NCBI GenBank assembly: GCA_019638845.1
Contig: JAHBSZ010000001.1
Coordinates: forward strand, 620,001-684,000
From: Salinibacterium sp.
GTDB lineage: Bacteria > Actinomycetota > Actinomycetes > Actinomycetales > Microbacteriaceae
Direction of reading: 5' to 3'
DNA: 64,000 nucleotides
In this document: one piece after another, positions 34,107-42,651 of the stretch
How positions within the stretch are numbered: the stretch's first letter is position 1
Layout of the letters: each line of letters begins with the position of its first letter
Translations under genes and position numbers: made by a program
Notes under the pieces: generated by a model
Database searches by the model: none
Told to the model about the DNA's origin: nothing
Seen by the model: the letters and a program-made list of their open reading frames with translations, nothing else

Positions 34107-34363
34107 ATACCACCCTGCCGACTGCCCCCAGTCGTCACGATCACCCACCCCAACCGATCGAGCGCGCCGAGCCTCGGGTGCGCCGTGTCGGGGTCATCGA
34201 CCGCATTGCGTTGCACCTCGGTGTTGCCCTGATCACGTGGAGCCGGCGACCTAGCGCCGCTTCCCGTGAACGTCGCGCCACTCGCCTCGAGCAGAACATC
34301 CTCCGGCTCGAGCGCGAACGCGAATGGGATCGCGCTGCAAGGCTGACCCTCCCCCTGAGATAG
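34103..34363 (+). CDS. Small basic protein, 86 residues, unknown
   Basis: Starts MNTTLPTAPSRHDHPPQPIE. A short moderately hydrophobic segment (VGVIDRIALHLGVALITW) is followed by an Arg-rich helical tail (RRATRLEQNILRLERERE). The start overlaps the previous gene by 4 bp. The tail looks like an amphipathic helix or short coiled coil that could bind membrane or nucleic acid. Function unknown. A hairpin 18 bp past the stop probably ends the operon. Confidence 0.65.
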   Translation: MNTTLPTAPSRHDHPPQPIERAEPRVRRVGVIDRIALHLGVALITWSRRPSAASRERRATRLEQNILRLEREREWDRAARLTLPLR

Positions 34364-34381
34364 CGGTGAGGTCGGCCGGAG

Positions 34382-34413
34382 GGCCGTCGCCGGAGCCTGC
34401 TCCGACGGCGGCC
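34382..34413 (+). terminator. GC-rich hairpin after the small-gene operon
   Basis: GGCCGTCGCCGGAGC (34382-34396) pairs with GCTCCGACGGCGGCC (34399-34413) with two imperfect positions. It lies between two convergent genes (34363 and 34424) and could serve both. There is no T-run. Confidence 0.45.
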
Positions 34414-34423
34414 TTCGACGGCG

Positions 34424-34903
34424 CTAAGCCTCGGTCGGCGCCGGCTTCGGTTCCGTGTCCGGGTCGACCGGGTGGTGGCTCGTGATCGAGAGGCGGTTGA
34501 ACGCGTTGATGGAAATGCCGAGCCAGCGCACGGCAGCGGTTTGGGCATCCGTGAGCTCTGGATGCTCGATGTCGGCAGCACGTCGACCGGACGTGACGTC
34601 GGCGATCAAAGTGATCTCCTCCGTGATGGCGAGCGCCGCGCACTCGGCCTCGGTGAAGTAGTCGGTGTCGCGCCAAGCCGAGAGGATCGCGAGACGGTCC
34701 GTGGTCTCACCCCTCTCGAGCGCAACCCGGGTGTGCAGGCGCAGGCAGTACGCGCATCCGTTGAGCTGGGATGCCCGCAGCTTCACTAACTCGATGAGCA
34801 ACGGATGCAGCCCAGAGTCGAGGGCTGCGAGCTCCGCTTGCTTGCTCACGCCGAGCAGCGCCTCGTATGCCTCCGGGAAAGCCTTGTCGAGAAATATCGC
34901 CAT
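34424..34903 (-). CDS. AhpD-like / carboxymuconolactone decarboxylase family protein
   Basis: 159 residues from ATG 34903 (MAIFLDKAFPEAYEALLGVS). The family active-site motif is LRASQLNGCAYCLRLHTR, with the CxxC and following His of AhpD-type alkylhydroperoxidases. LSAWRDTDYFTEAECAALAI is also typical. It is probably a thiol peroxidase or peroxidase partner in the cytoplasm. The frame extends 14 codons further upstream, but homology style begins at MAIFLDK. It lies 74 bp downstream of an IscA-like gene on the same strand. Confidence 0.88.
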   Translation of the reverse strand: MAIFLDKAFPEAYEALLGVSKQAELAALDSGLHPLLIELVKLRASQLNGCAYCLRLHTRVALERGETTDRLAILSAWRDTDYFTEAECAALAITEEITLIADVTSGRRAADIEHPELTDAQTAAVRWLGISINAFNRLSITSHHPVDPDTEPKPAPTEA

Positions 34904-34977
34904 GGATGCCACGCTACCCGGGCACTCACGAAGAAGGGCCGCCACTCTCGTGACGACCCTGCTTCTAAGCCTGTGAA

Positions 34978-35262
34978 CTACGCCTGTGGCACCAGCGCGA
35001 AGGTGACCGCGCCGTTCTCGCCTACCTGGGCGTCAAGCATCTTGTCATCGAGCACGACGGAGGTCGCCGGCTCGAGGAACACCTTGGCGCCGTCGGACTC
35101 CACGGTGGCGTCACCGGGGACCGGCTCTGCGACGACCGAGACCGCGAAGCCCGGGTTGTCTTCGGGGCCTTGACCGATCCGCAGGCCTCCGCCTGAGGCC
35201 TCCGGGTTACCCGAGATAATCGCCTTGACGGCGGTGGTGGCTGTTTCTGTGAGGGTGAGCAT
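34978..35262 (-). CDS. HesB/IscA-superfamily protein without cysteines
   Basis: 94 residues from ATG 35262, with AAAGGAAG upstream. MLTLTETATTAVKAIISGNP and GGLRIGQGPED, PGFAVSVVAEPVPGDATVES and KVFLEPATSVVLDDKMLDAQ follow the HesB/IscA beta-fold order. A-type Fe-S carriers use three conserved Cys; this protein has none. It therefore cannot hold a cluster in the usual way and its role is unknown. Confidence 0.75.
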   Translation of the reverse strand: MLTLTETATTAVKAIISGNPEASGGGLRIGQGPEDNPGFAVSVVAEPVPGDATVESDGAKVFLEPATSVVLDDKMLDAQVGENGAVTFALVPQA

Positions 35263-35365
35263 GCGCTTCCTTTCCGTTGGCAGCAAACGAGTAAGCCACG
35301 CTTCCGTACCTGACGGCAGGCGTCAACCTGAGCCGAGAATACGGAGGAAACTCACACCCGGGGCC

Positions 35366-36157
35366 TCAGTCGAGGTGCTGCGTGCGCCGGTAGTGCACCA
35401 CGATCATCACCGCGGCGACCGCGCCGAGCACGTGCCAGATGGCGTGTCCCTGTAGCAGCGAATGCCCTTCGCAGAAGTAGGGCGTCTGGTCGAGCAGCCA
35501 GATCCCGTAGGCCACGACCATGGTCGCGACCCCCACGTAGATGAAGCGCACCTTCGGCGACCGCGGGCTGTGGCCGGTGACGGACGGCATGAGCTCGAGC
35601 ACGATTCCCGGGAGCAGGAGCGCTGCGAAGAGCAGGCGGCGGGCATCCGGGACAAGGTATTGCACGACCGCGAGGATCACAGCAAGCGCGACGAACAGCG
35701 CGATCGCCGTCCGAGAGCGAAGCCTGCCGCTGCGATACAACGCGCCCAGCGCTAGCAGGATGCCGAACGTGTACATCGAGAAGATGTCGAGAAACTGGCC
35801 GAAAAATGACAACGTCGCGTGGTACGTGAAGCTCGAGGCGCCGATGAAGACGAAGATCGCGCCGAAGATCGGGGTGAGCCGACGCTCGGGAGTTCCAGGC
35901 GCCGGCCGGAGGCCGCCGAGCACAGTCCAGAGGCCGACGAAGACGAAGGCGAGTGAGCTGAAGGAGTCCGCGAGCTGCGCCGGGAAAACTGTTTGGGGGG
36001 CCTCACAGAAGCAGCCGGTTTCGACGCAGGTCGCTGGCCGCGTGGCAAGGTCGCTCGTGCCGAGCCATTGGGCCACGAAATACAGGAGCGCGGCCAGGCC
36101 GAGCGTGAGCACTACCGCGAGGGCCGTCCGGGCGGCGGTAGAGAGACGGTCGGTCAC
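35366..36157 (-). CDS. Ceramidase-family (alkaline ceramidase-like) integral membrane protein
   Basis: 263 residues from GTG 36157, about seven membrane helices. The metal-binding motifs of the ceramidase/CREST superfamily are present: SSFTYHATLSFFGQFLDIFS gives His and Asp, and the C-terminal HAIWHVLGAVAAVMIVVHY gives HxxxH. The extracytoplasmic segment TCVETGCFCEAP is Cys-rich. The GTG overlaps the permease stop (GTGA), so it belongs to the polyamine-type ABC operon. It probably hydrolyses an amide bond; a lipid or an acyl-polyamine substrate is conjecture. Confidence 0.82.
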   Translation of the reverse strand: MTDRLSTAARTALAVVLTLGLAALLYFVAQWLGTSDLATRPATCVETGCFCEAPQTVFPAQLADSFSSLAFVFVGLWTVLGGLRPAPGTPERRLTPIFGAIFVFIGASSFTYHATLSFFGQFLDIFSMYTFGILLALGALYRSGRLRSRTAIALFVALAVILAVVQYLVPDARRLLFAALLLPGIVLELMPSVTGHSPRSPKVRFIYVGVATMVVAYGIWLLDQTPYFCEGHSLLQGHAIWHVLGAVAAVMIVVHYRRTQHLD

Positions 36158-36954
36158 TTTTGCAACTGCTCGGCGCCGGCCAAACGCTGCGCGAAGTAGA
36201 TCGGCACGATCGAGACGAACACGAGCATGACCGCGATGACGTTGACGATGGGCGCTTGACTCGGCCGGAAGAGGTTGTCGAGAATCCAGATCGGCAGAGT
36301 CGTCACACCGGCACCAGCCGTGAAGGTGGTCACGATGATCTCGTCGAACGACAGGGCGAACGCGAGCAGCCCGCCCGCGAGCAGCGCCGAGCGCAACTGC
36401 GGGAAGGTGACGAGGCGGAAGGTCGTCCACACTCCCGCCCCGAGATCGGCTGACGCCTCCTCGAGAGAGGTGCCCATACGACGCAACCGCGCGATCACGT
36501 TGTTGAACACGGTAACGATGCAGAAGGTCGCGTGGGCCACGATGATCGTCAGTACGCCGAGACGCACGTCGAGGATCGTACGGAACGCGTTGTTGAGCGC
36601 AATTCCCGTCACGATCCCCGGCAGCGCGATCGGCAGGATGACGAGAAGCGACACCGAGTCACGGCCGAAGAAGGTGTGGCGCTGCAGTGCGAGTGAGACG
36701 AGGGTGCCCAGAACGAGGGCGATCGCGGTGGACGCAAGCGCGATCTGAAGGCTCGTGGTCACGCCTTCGAGTGCTCCTGCATTCCGGAACGCCCGGCCCC
36801 ACCACTCCAGGGTGAATCCGGGAGGCGGCCAGGTGAGGCTCGTACTCGTGCTGAAGGAGTTCACGAACACCACGAACAGCGGCATGTAGACCACGGCAAG
36901 GATGAGCGCCGTGATGGTGCCGAGGGTGACGCGTGCAACGCGGCTCAGTCGCAT
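36154..36954 (-). CDS. potC: Spermidine/putrescine-type ABC transporter permease (PotC-like)
   Basis: 266 residues, six membrane helices. The permease EAA motif is SLEEASADLGAGVWTTFRLV followed by TFPQLRSALLAGGLLAFALS. The N-terminal VYMPLFVVFVNSFSTS is typical of PotC. Pairs with the adjacent PotB-like permease to form the membrane channel. Its stop overlaps the ceramidase-like gene by 4 nt and its start is 10 bp after the potB stop. Confidence 0.92.
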   Translation of the reverse strand: MRLSRVARVTLGTITALILAVVYMPLFVVFVNSFSTSTSLTWPPPGFTLEWWGRAFRNAGALEGVTTSLQIALASTAIALVLGTLVSLALQRHTFFGRDSVSLLVILPIALPGIVTGIALNNAFRTILDVRLGVLTIIVAHATFCIVTVFNNVIARLRRMGTSLEEASADLGAGVWTTFRLVTFPQLRSALLAGGLLAFALSFDEIIVTTFTAGAGVTTLPIWILDNLFRPSQAPIVNVIAVMLVFVSIVPIYFAQRLAGAEQLQK

Positions 36955-36964
36955 CCGGATGCTC

Positions 36965-37882
36965 CTAAAGGCTGTTGAGGGCGCCGGTGCGGCGGGCGAC
37001 CCCGAGGTAGACGATCATGATGCCGATCGGGATGAGCGCGATTGCGGCCGCGAGCGGCAGGTTGTTGGCGGCACCCACGTTCGTGAACACGAGGTTACCG
37101 AGCAGTTGGTTAGCGCCCCCGACGATATTGACGGTGATGTAGTCACCGAGCGAGAGCGAGAAGCTGAAGATCGAACCCGCAATGATCGCGGGCCAGAGCA
37201 TGGGGAGTACGACCGACCGCATCGTGCGCCAGGTCTTGGCACCCAGATCGCTGGATGCCTCGAGCAGTGAGTTCGGCACCCGCTCGAGCCCCGCGTAGAT
37301 GGGCAGGATCACGTAGGGAAGCCAGAGGTAGGAGAGCGTAATGATGGTGGCTGGCAACCCGTAGCCGGGCGACGTCCCGCCGAACGGCGTGACCAACCAC
37401 TCAACGATCCCACCTTGCGAGAGGGCCGACCGCCACGCGTAGACCTTCACGAGATAGCTCGCCCACAGCGGCATGAGCACCGCGATTACGAGGATGCGCT
37501 GCAGACGCGGGCTCGCCACCTTTGCCATGAAGAATGCGATCGGGAGGGCGACGATGATGTCGATGATCGTCACGAGGAGTGCGACTCCGACCGTGCGCAG
37601 CGTGACCGCCTGATACAGCGAACCCGTGAACACAGTGATGATGTTGTCGAGCGTCCACGTGGTCTGCACTTGACCCGTGAAGCTGTCGACGGTCCAGAAC
37701 GCAGTGACCAACAGCGCCGCGAGCGCCGCGATGTACACCAAACCCAGCCAGAACAGCGGGGCCGACAGCAACAGCGCGAGTCGAACCCGAGCGTGCTGGC
37801 TCAGGAACACGGAAATCGTGCGTGCCGGAGTCGCCTTCATGGAAGGGACCCCGGCACGCTCGATGGTAGGGCTGGAAGTCAC
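36965..37882 (-). CDS. potB: Spermidine/putrescine-type ABC transporter permease (PotB-like)
   Basis: 305 residues. Six helices follow a 30-residue cytoplasmic leader. The EAA loop is NSLLEASSDLGAKTWRTMRS then VVLPMLWPAIIAGSIF. GTG 37882 directly abuts the binding-protein stop, so the genes are translationally coupled. Together with PotC it forms the heterodimeric channel driven by PotA. Confidence 0.92.
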   Translation of the reverse strand: MTSSPTIERAGVPSMKATPARTISVFLSQHARVRLALLLSAPLFWLGLVYIAALAALLVTAFWTVDSFTGQVQTTWTLDNIITVFTGSLYQAVTLRTVGVALLVTIIDIIVALPIAFFMAKVASPRLQRILVIAVLMPLWASYLVKVYAWRSALSQGGIVEWLVTPFGGTSPGYGLPATIITLSYLWLPYVILPIYAGLERVPNSLLEASSDLGAKTWRTMRSVVLPMLWPAIIAGSIFSFSLSLGDYITVNIVGGANQLLGNLVFTNVGAANNLPLAAAIALIPIGIMIVYLGVARRTGALNSL

Positions 37883-39052
37883 TTAGCCCTTGATCTCCTG
37901 CCACGCGGTGGTCCACGCGGAGTAGTCGGTGCAGGTGACATCCGTGCGCCCGTCGAGGCACTTGGCGATCGGCGTCGACCAGTACCAGATCTTCGCCGCG
38001 TACGCCGCGTCGCCGGCGTGGAACGCCTCACAGTCATCGCGGAACGCACAGGCCGCCTGGCTGGAAGGTGCCTCACCGAAGTAGGCGGTCGCCTGAGCAT
38101 TCGCCTCGGGGCTGGCGATGTAGTCGAGCCACGCATAAGCGCAGTTCGGGCTCTTCGCCTGCGAGCCGATCATCCAGGTGTCGCTCCATCCGGTCGCGCC
38201 CTCCTCGGGCAGAACGACGTCGGTGTTGCCGGTCGACACATAGTTCTGGATGACCTGCCAGGTGGTTCCGACGACGCTGTCACCGGTCTCGAACGCCTGA
38301 ATCTCCTTGAGGTAGTCGCTCCAGTACTCGCCGATGCTCGCGCGCTGAGCCTTCAGCAGGTCGACCGCGGCAGCAAGCTGCGTCTCGTCGAGCGCGTACG
38401 GGTTCGTGATGCCGAGCTCCGGCTTGTGCGCCATGAGGTACACCGCGGCATCCGCGATGTAGATCGGGGAGTCGTAGGCGGTCACCTTGCCTGCGTTAGC
38501 AGCTGCGTCATCGAACACGACACTCCATGAGGTGGGGGCCACCGGGAACACGTCCGTGTTGTACATGAGCAGGTTGGCGCCGTAACCGTGGGGGATGCCG
38601 TACGCGACACCGTCAACGCTGTTCCACGACTGCATCTTCAGGAAGTCGTAAATTCCGCCGTAGTTCTTGAGCAGGTCGGTGTTCACGGGGGCCACGTCAC
38701 CGGCCGCGACCAGACGCAGGCTCGCGTCACCGGAGGCCGCGACCACGTCGTAGTCACCGGTCTTCATGAGGTTGAACGCCTCATCGGATGTGCCGTACGA
38801 CTTGCTCGTCACCTTGCAGCCAGTGGCATCGACGAACGGAGTTACCCAGTCCACGGTCGGGTCATTCGTTCCGTCTTCGACATAACCGGGCCAGGCGAGA
38901 ATCGATACGCTGCCTTCCATCTCGCCGAGGCTGGTCGCCTCTGCTCCACCGGTGGGGGCCGATGTGGTTCCGCAGGCTGTGAGCAACGCGACAGAGGCCG
39001 CGATCGCTAGGCCGGCAAACAGTGCCGACCTTCTTGGGACTGATATTCGCAT
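37883..39052 (-). CDS. potD: ABC transporter substrate-binding lipoprotein, PotD-like
   Basis: 389 residues. Signal peptide with lipobox (ASVALLTAC), then a type II binding fold beginning EGSVSILAWPGYVEDG and containing YDVVAASGDASLRL and VAYGIPHGYGANLLMYNTDV. Binds polyamine or a related cation outside the membrane. Six cysteines in the mature domain (for example GCKV, PNCAY, DDCEA, AKCLD, VTCTD) suggest disulfide bonds, unlike E. coli PotD. It follows potA by 32 bp. Substrate identity is inferred from family only. Confidence 0.9.
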   Translation of the reverse strand: MRISVPRRSALFAGLAIAASVALLTACGTTSAPTGGAEATSLGEMEGSVSILAWPGYVEDGTNDPTVDWVTPFVDATGCKVTSKSYGTSDEAFNLMKTGDYDVVAASGDASLRLVAAGDVAPVNTDLLKNYGGIYDFLKMQSWNSVDGVAYGIPHGYGANLLMYNTDVFPVAPTSWSVVFDDAAANAGKVTAYDSPIYIADAAVYLMAHKPELGITNPYALDETQLAAAVDLLKAQRASIGEYWSDYLKEIQAFETGDSVVGTTWQVIQNYVSTGNTDVVLPEEGATGWSDTWMIGSQAKSPNCAYAWLDYIASPEANAQATAYFGEAPSSQAACAFRDDCEAFHAGDAAYAAKIWYWSTPIAKCLDGRTDVTCTDYSAWTTAWQEIKG

Positions 39053-39084
39053 TGCTGTGCTCCTTATCTGGGTGGGGGTGTAGA

Positions 39085-40122
39085 TCAGGCCATTGCGGGT
39101 TCGAGGTCGACGAGGTCGGAAGGGGAGAATCGGACGCTCACAACCTCACCGCGACGATCAAGTGGCGATGCCGTTCCGGCGTTCTGTTCGAGCACCGTGA
39201 GTCGCTTTCCTCCATCAACGTCGACGAGGATGCGCATGCTCGTGCCGAGGTAGATCACTTCGGTCACGCGGCCGGCGAGGGCAACGGTATCCGTCACGAC
39301 CTTGCCGCCCGGCGCGTGCAGGGTGATCTTCTCTGGGCGGATCGAGCAGACTCCGTCGCGACCGAGCATCCCCTTCGCCTCGTCTGCGTCGAAGATGTTG
39401 GAGGTCCCCACAAACGAAGCCACGAACGGAGACATCGGCGCCTCGTAGATCTCGGCGGGAGTGCCCAACTGCTCGATACGGCCGTTGTTGAACACGGCGA
39501 TCCGGTCACTGAGAGTGAGTGCTTCTTCTTGATCGTGGGTCACGAAGATGAAGGTGATGCCCAGCGAGCGCTGCAGTTCTTTGAGTTCCACCTGCATCTG
39601 CTCGCGCAGTTTGAGGTCGAGCGCGCCGAGCGGCTCGTCAAGGAGGAGAACTTTGGGCTCGACGACGGTCGCCCGTGCGAGTGCGACCCGTTGCCGCTGG
39701 CCGCCCGAAAGCTGGCTGGGCTTGCGGGGACCGAATGTTCCCAGAGCAACGGCCTCCAGTGCGGCGGTCGCACGCTCGAGCCGCTCGTTCTTGGCGATTC
39801 CGCGGACCCGCAACCCGTAGGCAACGTTCTCGAGGACGGTCATGTGGGGAAACAGCGCGTAGTCCTGGAAGACGGTGTTGACGTCTCGGTCGAAGGGGGC
39901 GCGGGAGGTGACATCCTGCCCGAGCAGTTCGACCGTTCCCGAGGTCGGCATCTCGAACCCCGCAATGAGGCGTAGGACCGTCGTCTTACCTGAACCTGAC
40001 GGGCCGAGCATGGAGAAGAACTCTCCCTCGGCGATGTCCAAGTCGAGATTGTCCACCGCGTTGACTGCGCCGAACGTCTTGGTGAGTCCGGTGAGTCGGA
40101 TCGCAGGCGTTTCTGATGTCAC
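39085..40122 (-). CDS. potA: ABC transporter ATP-binding protein, PotA-like
   Basis: 345 residues. Walker A GPSGSGKTTVLRL, Q-loop FQDYALFPHMTV, signature LSGGQRQRVALARA, Walker B LLLDEPLGALD and H-loop FVTHDQEEAL are all intact. A C-terminal TOBE domain (about 265-345) includes IRPEKITLHAPGG. Start GTG 40122 is chosen because AAGGAGG precedes it. First gene of the operon potA-potD-potB-potC-ceramidase, divergent from a GntR regulator. Confidence 0.96.
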   Translation of the reverse strand: MTSETPAIRLTGLTKTFGAVNAVDNLDLDIAEGEFFSMLGPSGSGKTTVLRLIAGFEMPTSGTVELLGQDVTSRAPFDRDVNTVFQDYALFPHMTVLENVAYGLRVRGIAKNERLERATAALEAVALGTFGPRKPSQLSGGQRQRVALARATVVEPKVLLLDEPLGALDLKLREQMQVELKELQRSLGITFIFVTHDQEEALTLSDRIAVFNNGRIEQLGTPAEIYEAPMSPFVASFVGTSNIFDADEAKGMLGRDGVCSIRPEKITLHAPGGKVVTDTVALAGRVTEVIYLGTSMRILVDVDGGKRLTVLEQNAGTASPLDRRGEVVSVRFSPSDLVDLEPAMA

Positions 40123-40203
40123 GCATGGCCTCCTTGCCTGTATGTAGTAAATCATATGGAAACAGATGTCTTGCAGGTCTCCCGGATGTTACGGTCGTGT
40201 CAC

Positions 40204-40956
40204 ATGCCTCAATCGATACGACCCACGACCGCCGCCCGCGCCGCGGTGTTCGCGCCGCTGGCGGGTGGAGGGCGCGCCGAACTGGTCGCGCAGCGGCTGA
40301 CCGACGCAATTGAACTCGGCCTGCTCACCGATGGCGAGCGCTTGCCCAGCGAGAGTGAGATGGCCCGTCAATTCGGAGTGGCCACCGTGACAGCGCGGGA
40401 GGCACTCGAGGCCCTGCGCGAACGAGGGCTGGTCGAAACCCGCCGCGGACGCGACGGGGGCAGCTTCGTGACTGCAGTCGGTTCGCGCAACGAGAGCATC
40501 GACCGGCGAGTGCGGGCTCTCTCGCGCGTCGAACTGCGCGACATGGGGGTGTACTACTCCGCAATCGCGGCGATGGCCGCCGAGCTTGCCGCCGACCGTG
40601 CAACGGATGACGACCTCCAACACCTGTACGACACGATCGAGGCTGTCGATGCGGCGAACGAGACGAGTACGCGGCGCGGCGAGGGGACGTTTCGACTCGA
40701 GATTGCCGCCCTTTCCCAGTCCGCCCGGCTCGTGCGTGAGGAGCTGAGGCTGCAGGCGGAGTTCGCGCCGCTGCTCTGGTTGTGTCTGAGGAACGAATCC
40801 CATCGCCACCGCAGCCGCGCCGCCCACATCCAGGTCGTGGAAGCGATCGCCAAGAACGATGGAAAAGCGGCCCGCGAAGCCACTGTCGGCCACATCGCGG
40901 AAGCCATAGAGTGGCTGCTCGACGCACAAGCTGACCTCGAAGGGCAGGGATCATGA
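40204..40956 (+). CDS. GntR/FadR-type (FCD) transcriptional regulator
   Basis: 250 residues from ATG 40204. The N-terminal winged helix (about 20-85) has LVAQRLTDAIELGLLTDGER, LPSESEMARQFGVATVTARE and ALEALRERGLVETRRG. The C-terminal all-helical FCD-type effector domain has HIQVVEAIAKNDGKAAREAT. It is divergent from the polyamine-type ABC operon and probably represses it. The stop overlaps the next gene as ATGA, so it is made together with a Cache-domain protein. Confidence 0.9.
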   Translation: MPQSIRPTTAARAAVFAPLAGGGRAELVAQRLTDAIELGLLTDGERLPSESEMARQFGVATVTAREALEALRERGLVETRRGRDGGSFVTAVGSRNESIDRRVRALSRVELRDMGVYYSAIAAMAAELAADRATDDDLQHLYDTIEAVDAANETSTRRGEGTFRLEIAALSQSARLVREELRLQAEFAPLLWLCLRNESHRHRSRAAHIQVVEAIAKNDGKAAREATVGHIAEAIEWLLDAQADLEGQGS

Positions 40957-41669
40957 GCCAGACCCTCAGCCCGACGATGAGCGATTGTCTCGACGCGGTG
41001 AGCTCGACCTTCAGCGCGGTATTCGCACGTATCGACGGATGGCGCGTGGCAATCGAGGCACTCGCATCCGACAGCGACGGCACGGTGACCGTACGGGAAG
41101 TTGATGACCTCACCGAGTCGCTCGTGCTGGCGAGCCTCTCGGCGGAGAACGCCCTCACCATCGGCGCTGGCTTCGTCGCCAGACCCGGATTTCTCGTCGA
41201 TTCCGAGTACCACTTGGCCTGGTGGCTCGGTCATTCGAACACCTTCGGCGTGGGTTCGGCAGACCCAATCTTGCGCAGACTCGTTGCCGAAGAGGATCCA
41301 TCGTCCGAACAATTCCGTGACTACACGACCCTCGAATGGTGGCGGGTTCCCGCAGCTACCGGAGCGCGGCACATCACCGGTCCGTACGTCGACTACCTCT
41401 GCACCGACGACTACACACTGACTCTCACCGTGCCGGTGCGATACCGTGAGTCCCTTATCGGGGTGGTCGGAACCGATCTTTATGTGAACGATATTGAACG
41501 TGTGTTGCTGCCCCACGTACGGGCCATTGGCGGCCCCGCGACGGTTATCAACGCGTCCGGTCGCGTGGTCGTCTCGACAGACCCGCACCGCCCTACAGGC
41601 TCTCTCTTTCGCACGGATGCCCCCGCCATCCCGTGCGGCGATACGAGCCTGCGGCTCGTGCTGCGCTAG
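40953..41669 (+). CDS. Soluble Cache-domain protein coupled to the GntR regulator
   Basis: 238 residues, no membrane helix or signal. It has the layout of a Cache/PAS-like ligand domain, with GFLVDSEYHLAWWLGHSNTF, ITGPYVDYLCTDDYTLTLTV and VRYRESLIGVVGTDLYVND. Cache domains bind small amines, amino acids or carboxylates and are normally extracellular parts of receptors; a free cytoplasmic one beside a regulator is unusual. The 4-bp overlap with the GntR gene suggests joint function as ligand sensor or buffer. Confidence 0.78.
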   Translation: MSQTLSPTMSDCLDAVSSTFSAVFARIDGWRVAIEALASDSDGTVTVREVDDLTESLVLASLSAENALTIGAGFVARPGFLVDSEYHLAWWLGHSNTFGVGSADPILRRLVAEEDPSSEQFRDYTTLEWWRVPAATGARHITGPYVDYLCTDDYTLTLTVPVRYRESLIGVVGTDLYVNDIERVLLPHVRAIGGPATVINASGRVVVSTDPHRPTGSLFRTDAPAIPCGDTSLRLVLR

Positions 41670-41739
41670 CTCCTCCGAGTGGTCTTCGCTCGCCGGGCAG
41701 ATTCCGCTATGCGCGCACACGCTCGCATAGTATTGGCGC

Positions 41740-42357
41740 GTGGTGGTCGACGCTATCGTGCTCACCGGCGGCCGGTCCTCTCGGCTGGGCTCGACGCCGA
41801 AGTCGGAACTGATCTTCGACGGCGAGACACTCCTTCGACGCACGCTCCGGGCAGCAGGGGCAGCGCGATGCGCTGTGGTCGTGGGACCAGAGCTTGAGGG
41901 CTTGCCTGCCGGTGTTCTCCACTCCCGTGAGGATCCGCCCTTCGGCGGCCCCGTCGCAGGCATTGCGGCAGGGATGGCCGCGCTGACCACCTTCTCCGTG
42001 GCTGCGAGCGATGCCGTTCTGGTTCTCGCGTGCGATATGCCGCACATCCATCTCGCGATACCGCTGCTGCTCCACGGGCTCGCGGAGCATCCTGAGTCAG
42101 ACGGCGTGATCGCCGTCGACACCGAGCAGCGACGTCAACCTCTTGCCGCCACCTTCCGGACTCGTCGGCTGAGCGCCGTTCTCGCCGCGCGGAGTCGCGC
42201 TGAGCCTCTCGCAGGAATGGCGATGTTCCGCCTTCTCGATGGCCTAACCCTCATCCCTATTCCTATGCCTGCACGAGCGACAGCTGATGTCGACACTTGG
42301 GAGGATGCCCGCCACCTCGGCGTCAGTCGTCCGATATCCTCACCCACCACGACCTGA
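41740..42357 (+). CDS. mobA: Molybdenum cofactor guanylyltransferase-like NTP transferase
   Basis: 205 residues, GTG start. The nucleotide-binding motif LTGGRSSRLGSTPKSEL is the MobA consensus GGxSxRxGxxK. PFGGPVAGIAAGM and VLVLACDMPHI follow, the latter being the metal-binding Asp segment. Attaches GMP to molybdopterin to form the cofactor used by NarG, encoded a short way downstream. A small DUF6457 gene follows after 18 bp. Confidence 0.88.
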   Translation: MVVDAIVLTGGRSSRLGSTPKSELIFDGETLLRRTLRAAGAARCAVVVGPELEGLPAGVLHSREDPPFGGPVAGIAAGMAALTTFSVAASDAVLVLACDMPHIHLAIPLLLHGLAEHPESDGVIAVDTEQRRQPLAATFRTRRLSAVLAARSRAEPLAGMAMFRLLDGLTLIPIPMPARATADVDTWEDARHLGVSRPISSPTTT

Positions 42358-42375
42358 CCAGAACTAAGGAGACAC

Positions 42376-42639
42376 ATGAACGACGACGACAGAACCCTTC
42401 TCGAGTCCTGGGCCGTCAGGCTCCTCACCGCGCTGGACATCAATGACCTCGAGCTCGATATCGACGGGGTGCTCGACCTCGCGGGAGCTGCGGCGAAGTC
42501 TGTCGTGCGCCCCGCAGCACCGGTGACGACTTTCCTCGTCGGATACGCCGCCGGCCGCGCAGCCGCGGCAGGAACCGACCCAATTCGAGCCGTCACAGAG
42601 GCCACGACTGCGGCGGAAACACTAGCCGCCTCGAACTAA
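42376..42639 (+). CDS. DUF6457 protein
   Basis: 87 residues, beginning MNDDDRTLLESWAVRLLTAL and containing LELDIDGVLDLAGAAAKSVVRPAAPVTTFLVG (core: VLDLAGAAAKSV, AAPVTTFL). A small helical protein of unknown function, usually found next to, or fused with, MobA-like proteins in actinobacteria. AAGGAG precedes the start. It is probably an accessory to molybdenum cofactor maturation; that role is inferred from neighbourhood. Confidence 0.8.
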   Translation: MNDDDRTLLESWAVRLLTALDINDLELDIDGVLDLAGAAAKSVVRPAAPVTTFLVGYAAGRAAAAGTDPIRAVTEATTAAETLAASN

Positions 42640-42651
42640 CGTGGATTAAAC

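Noticed and set aside
40554-42122. 522-residue minus-strand frame across the Cache and mobA genes
   Set aside because: Runs antisense through three overlapping or adjacent real genes with known motifs.
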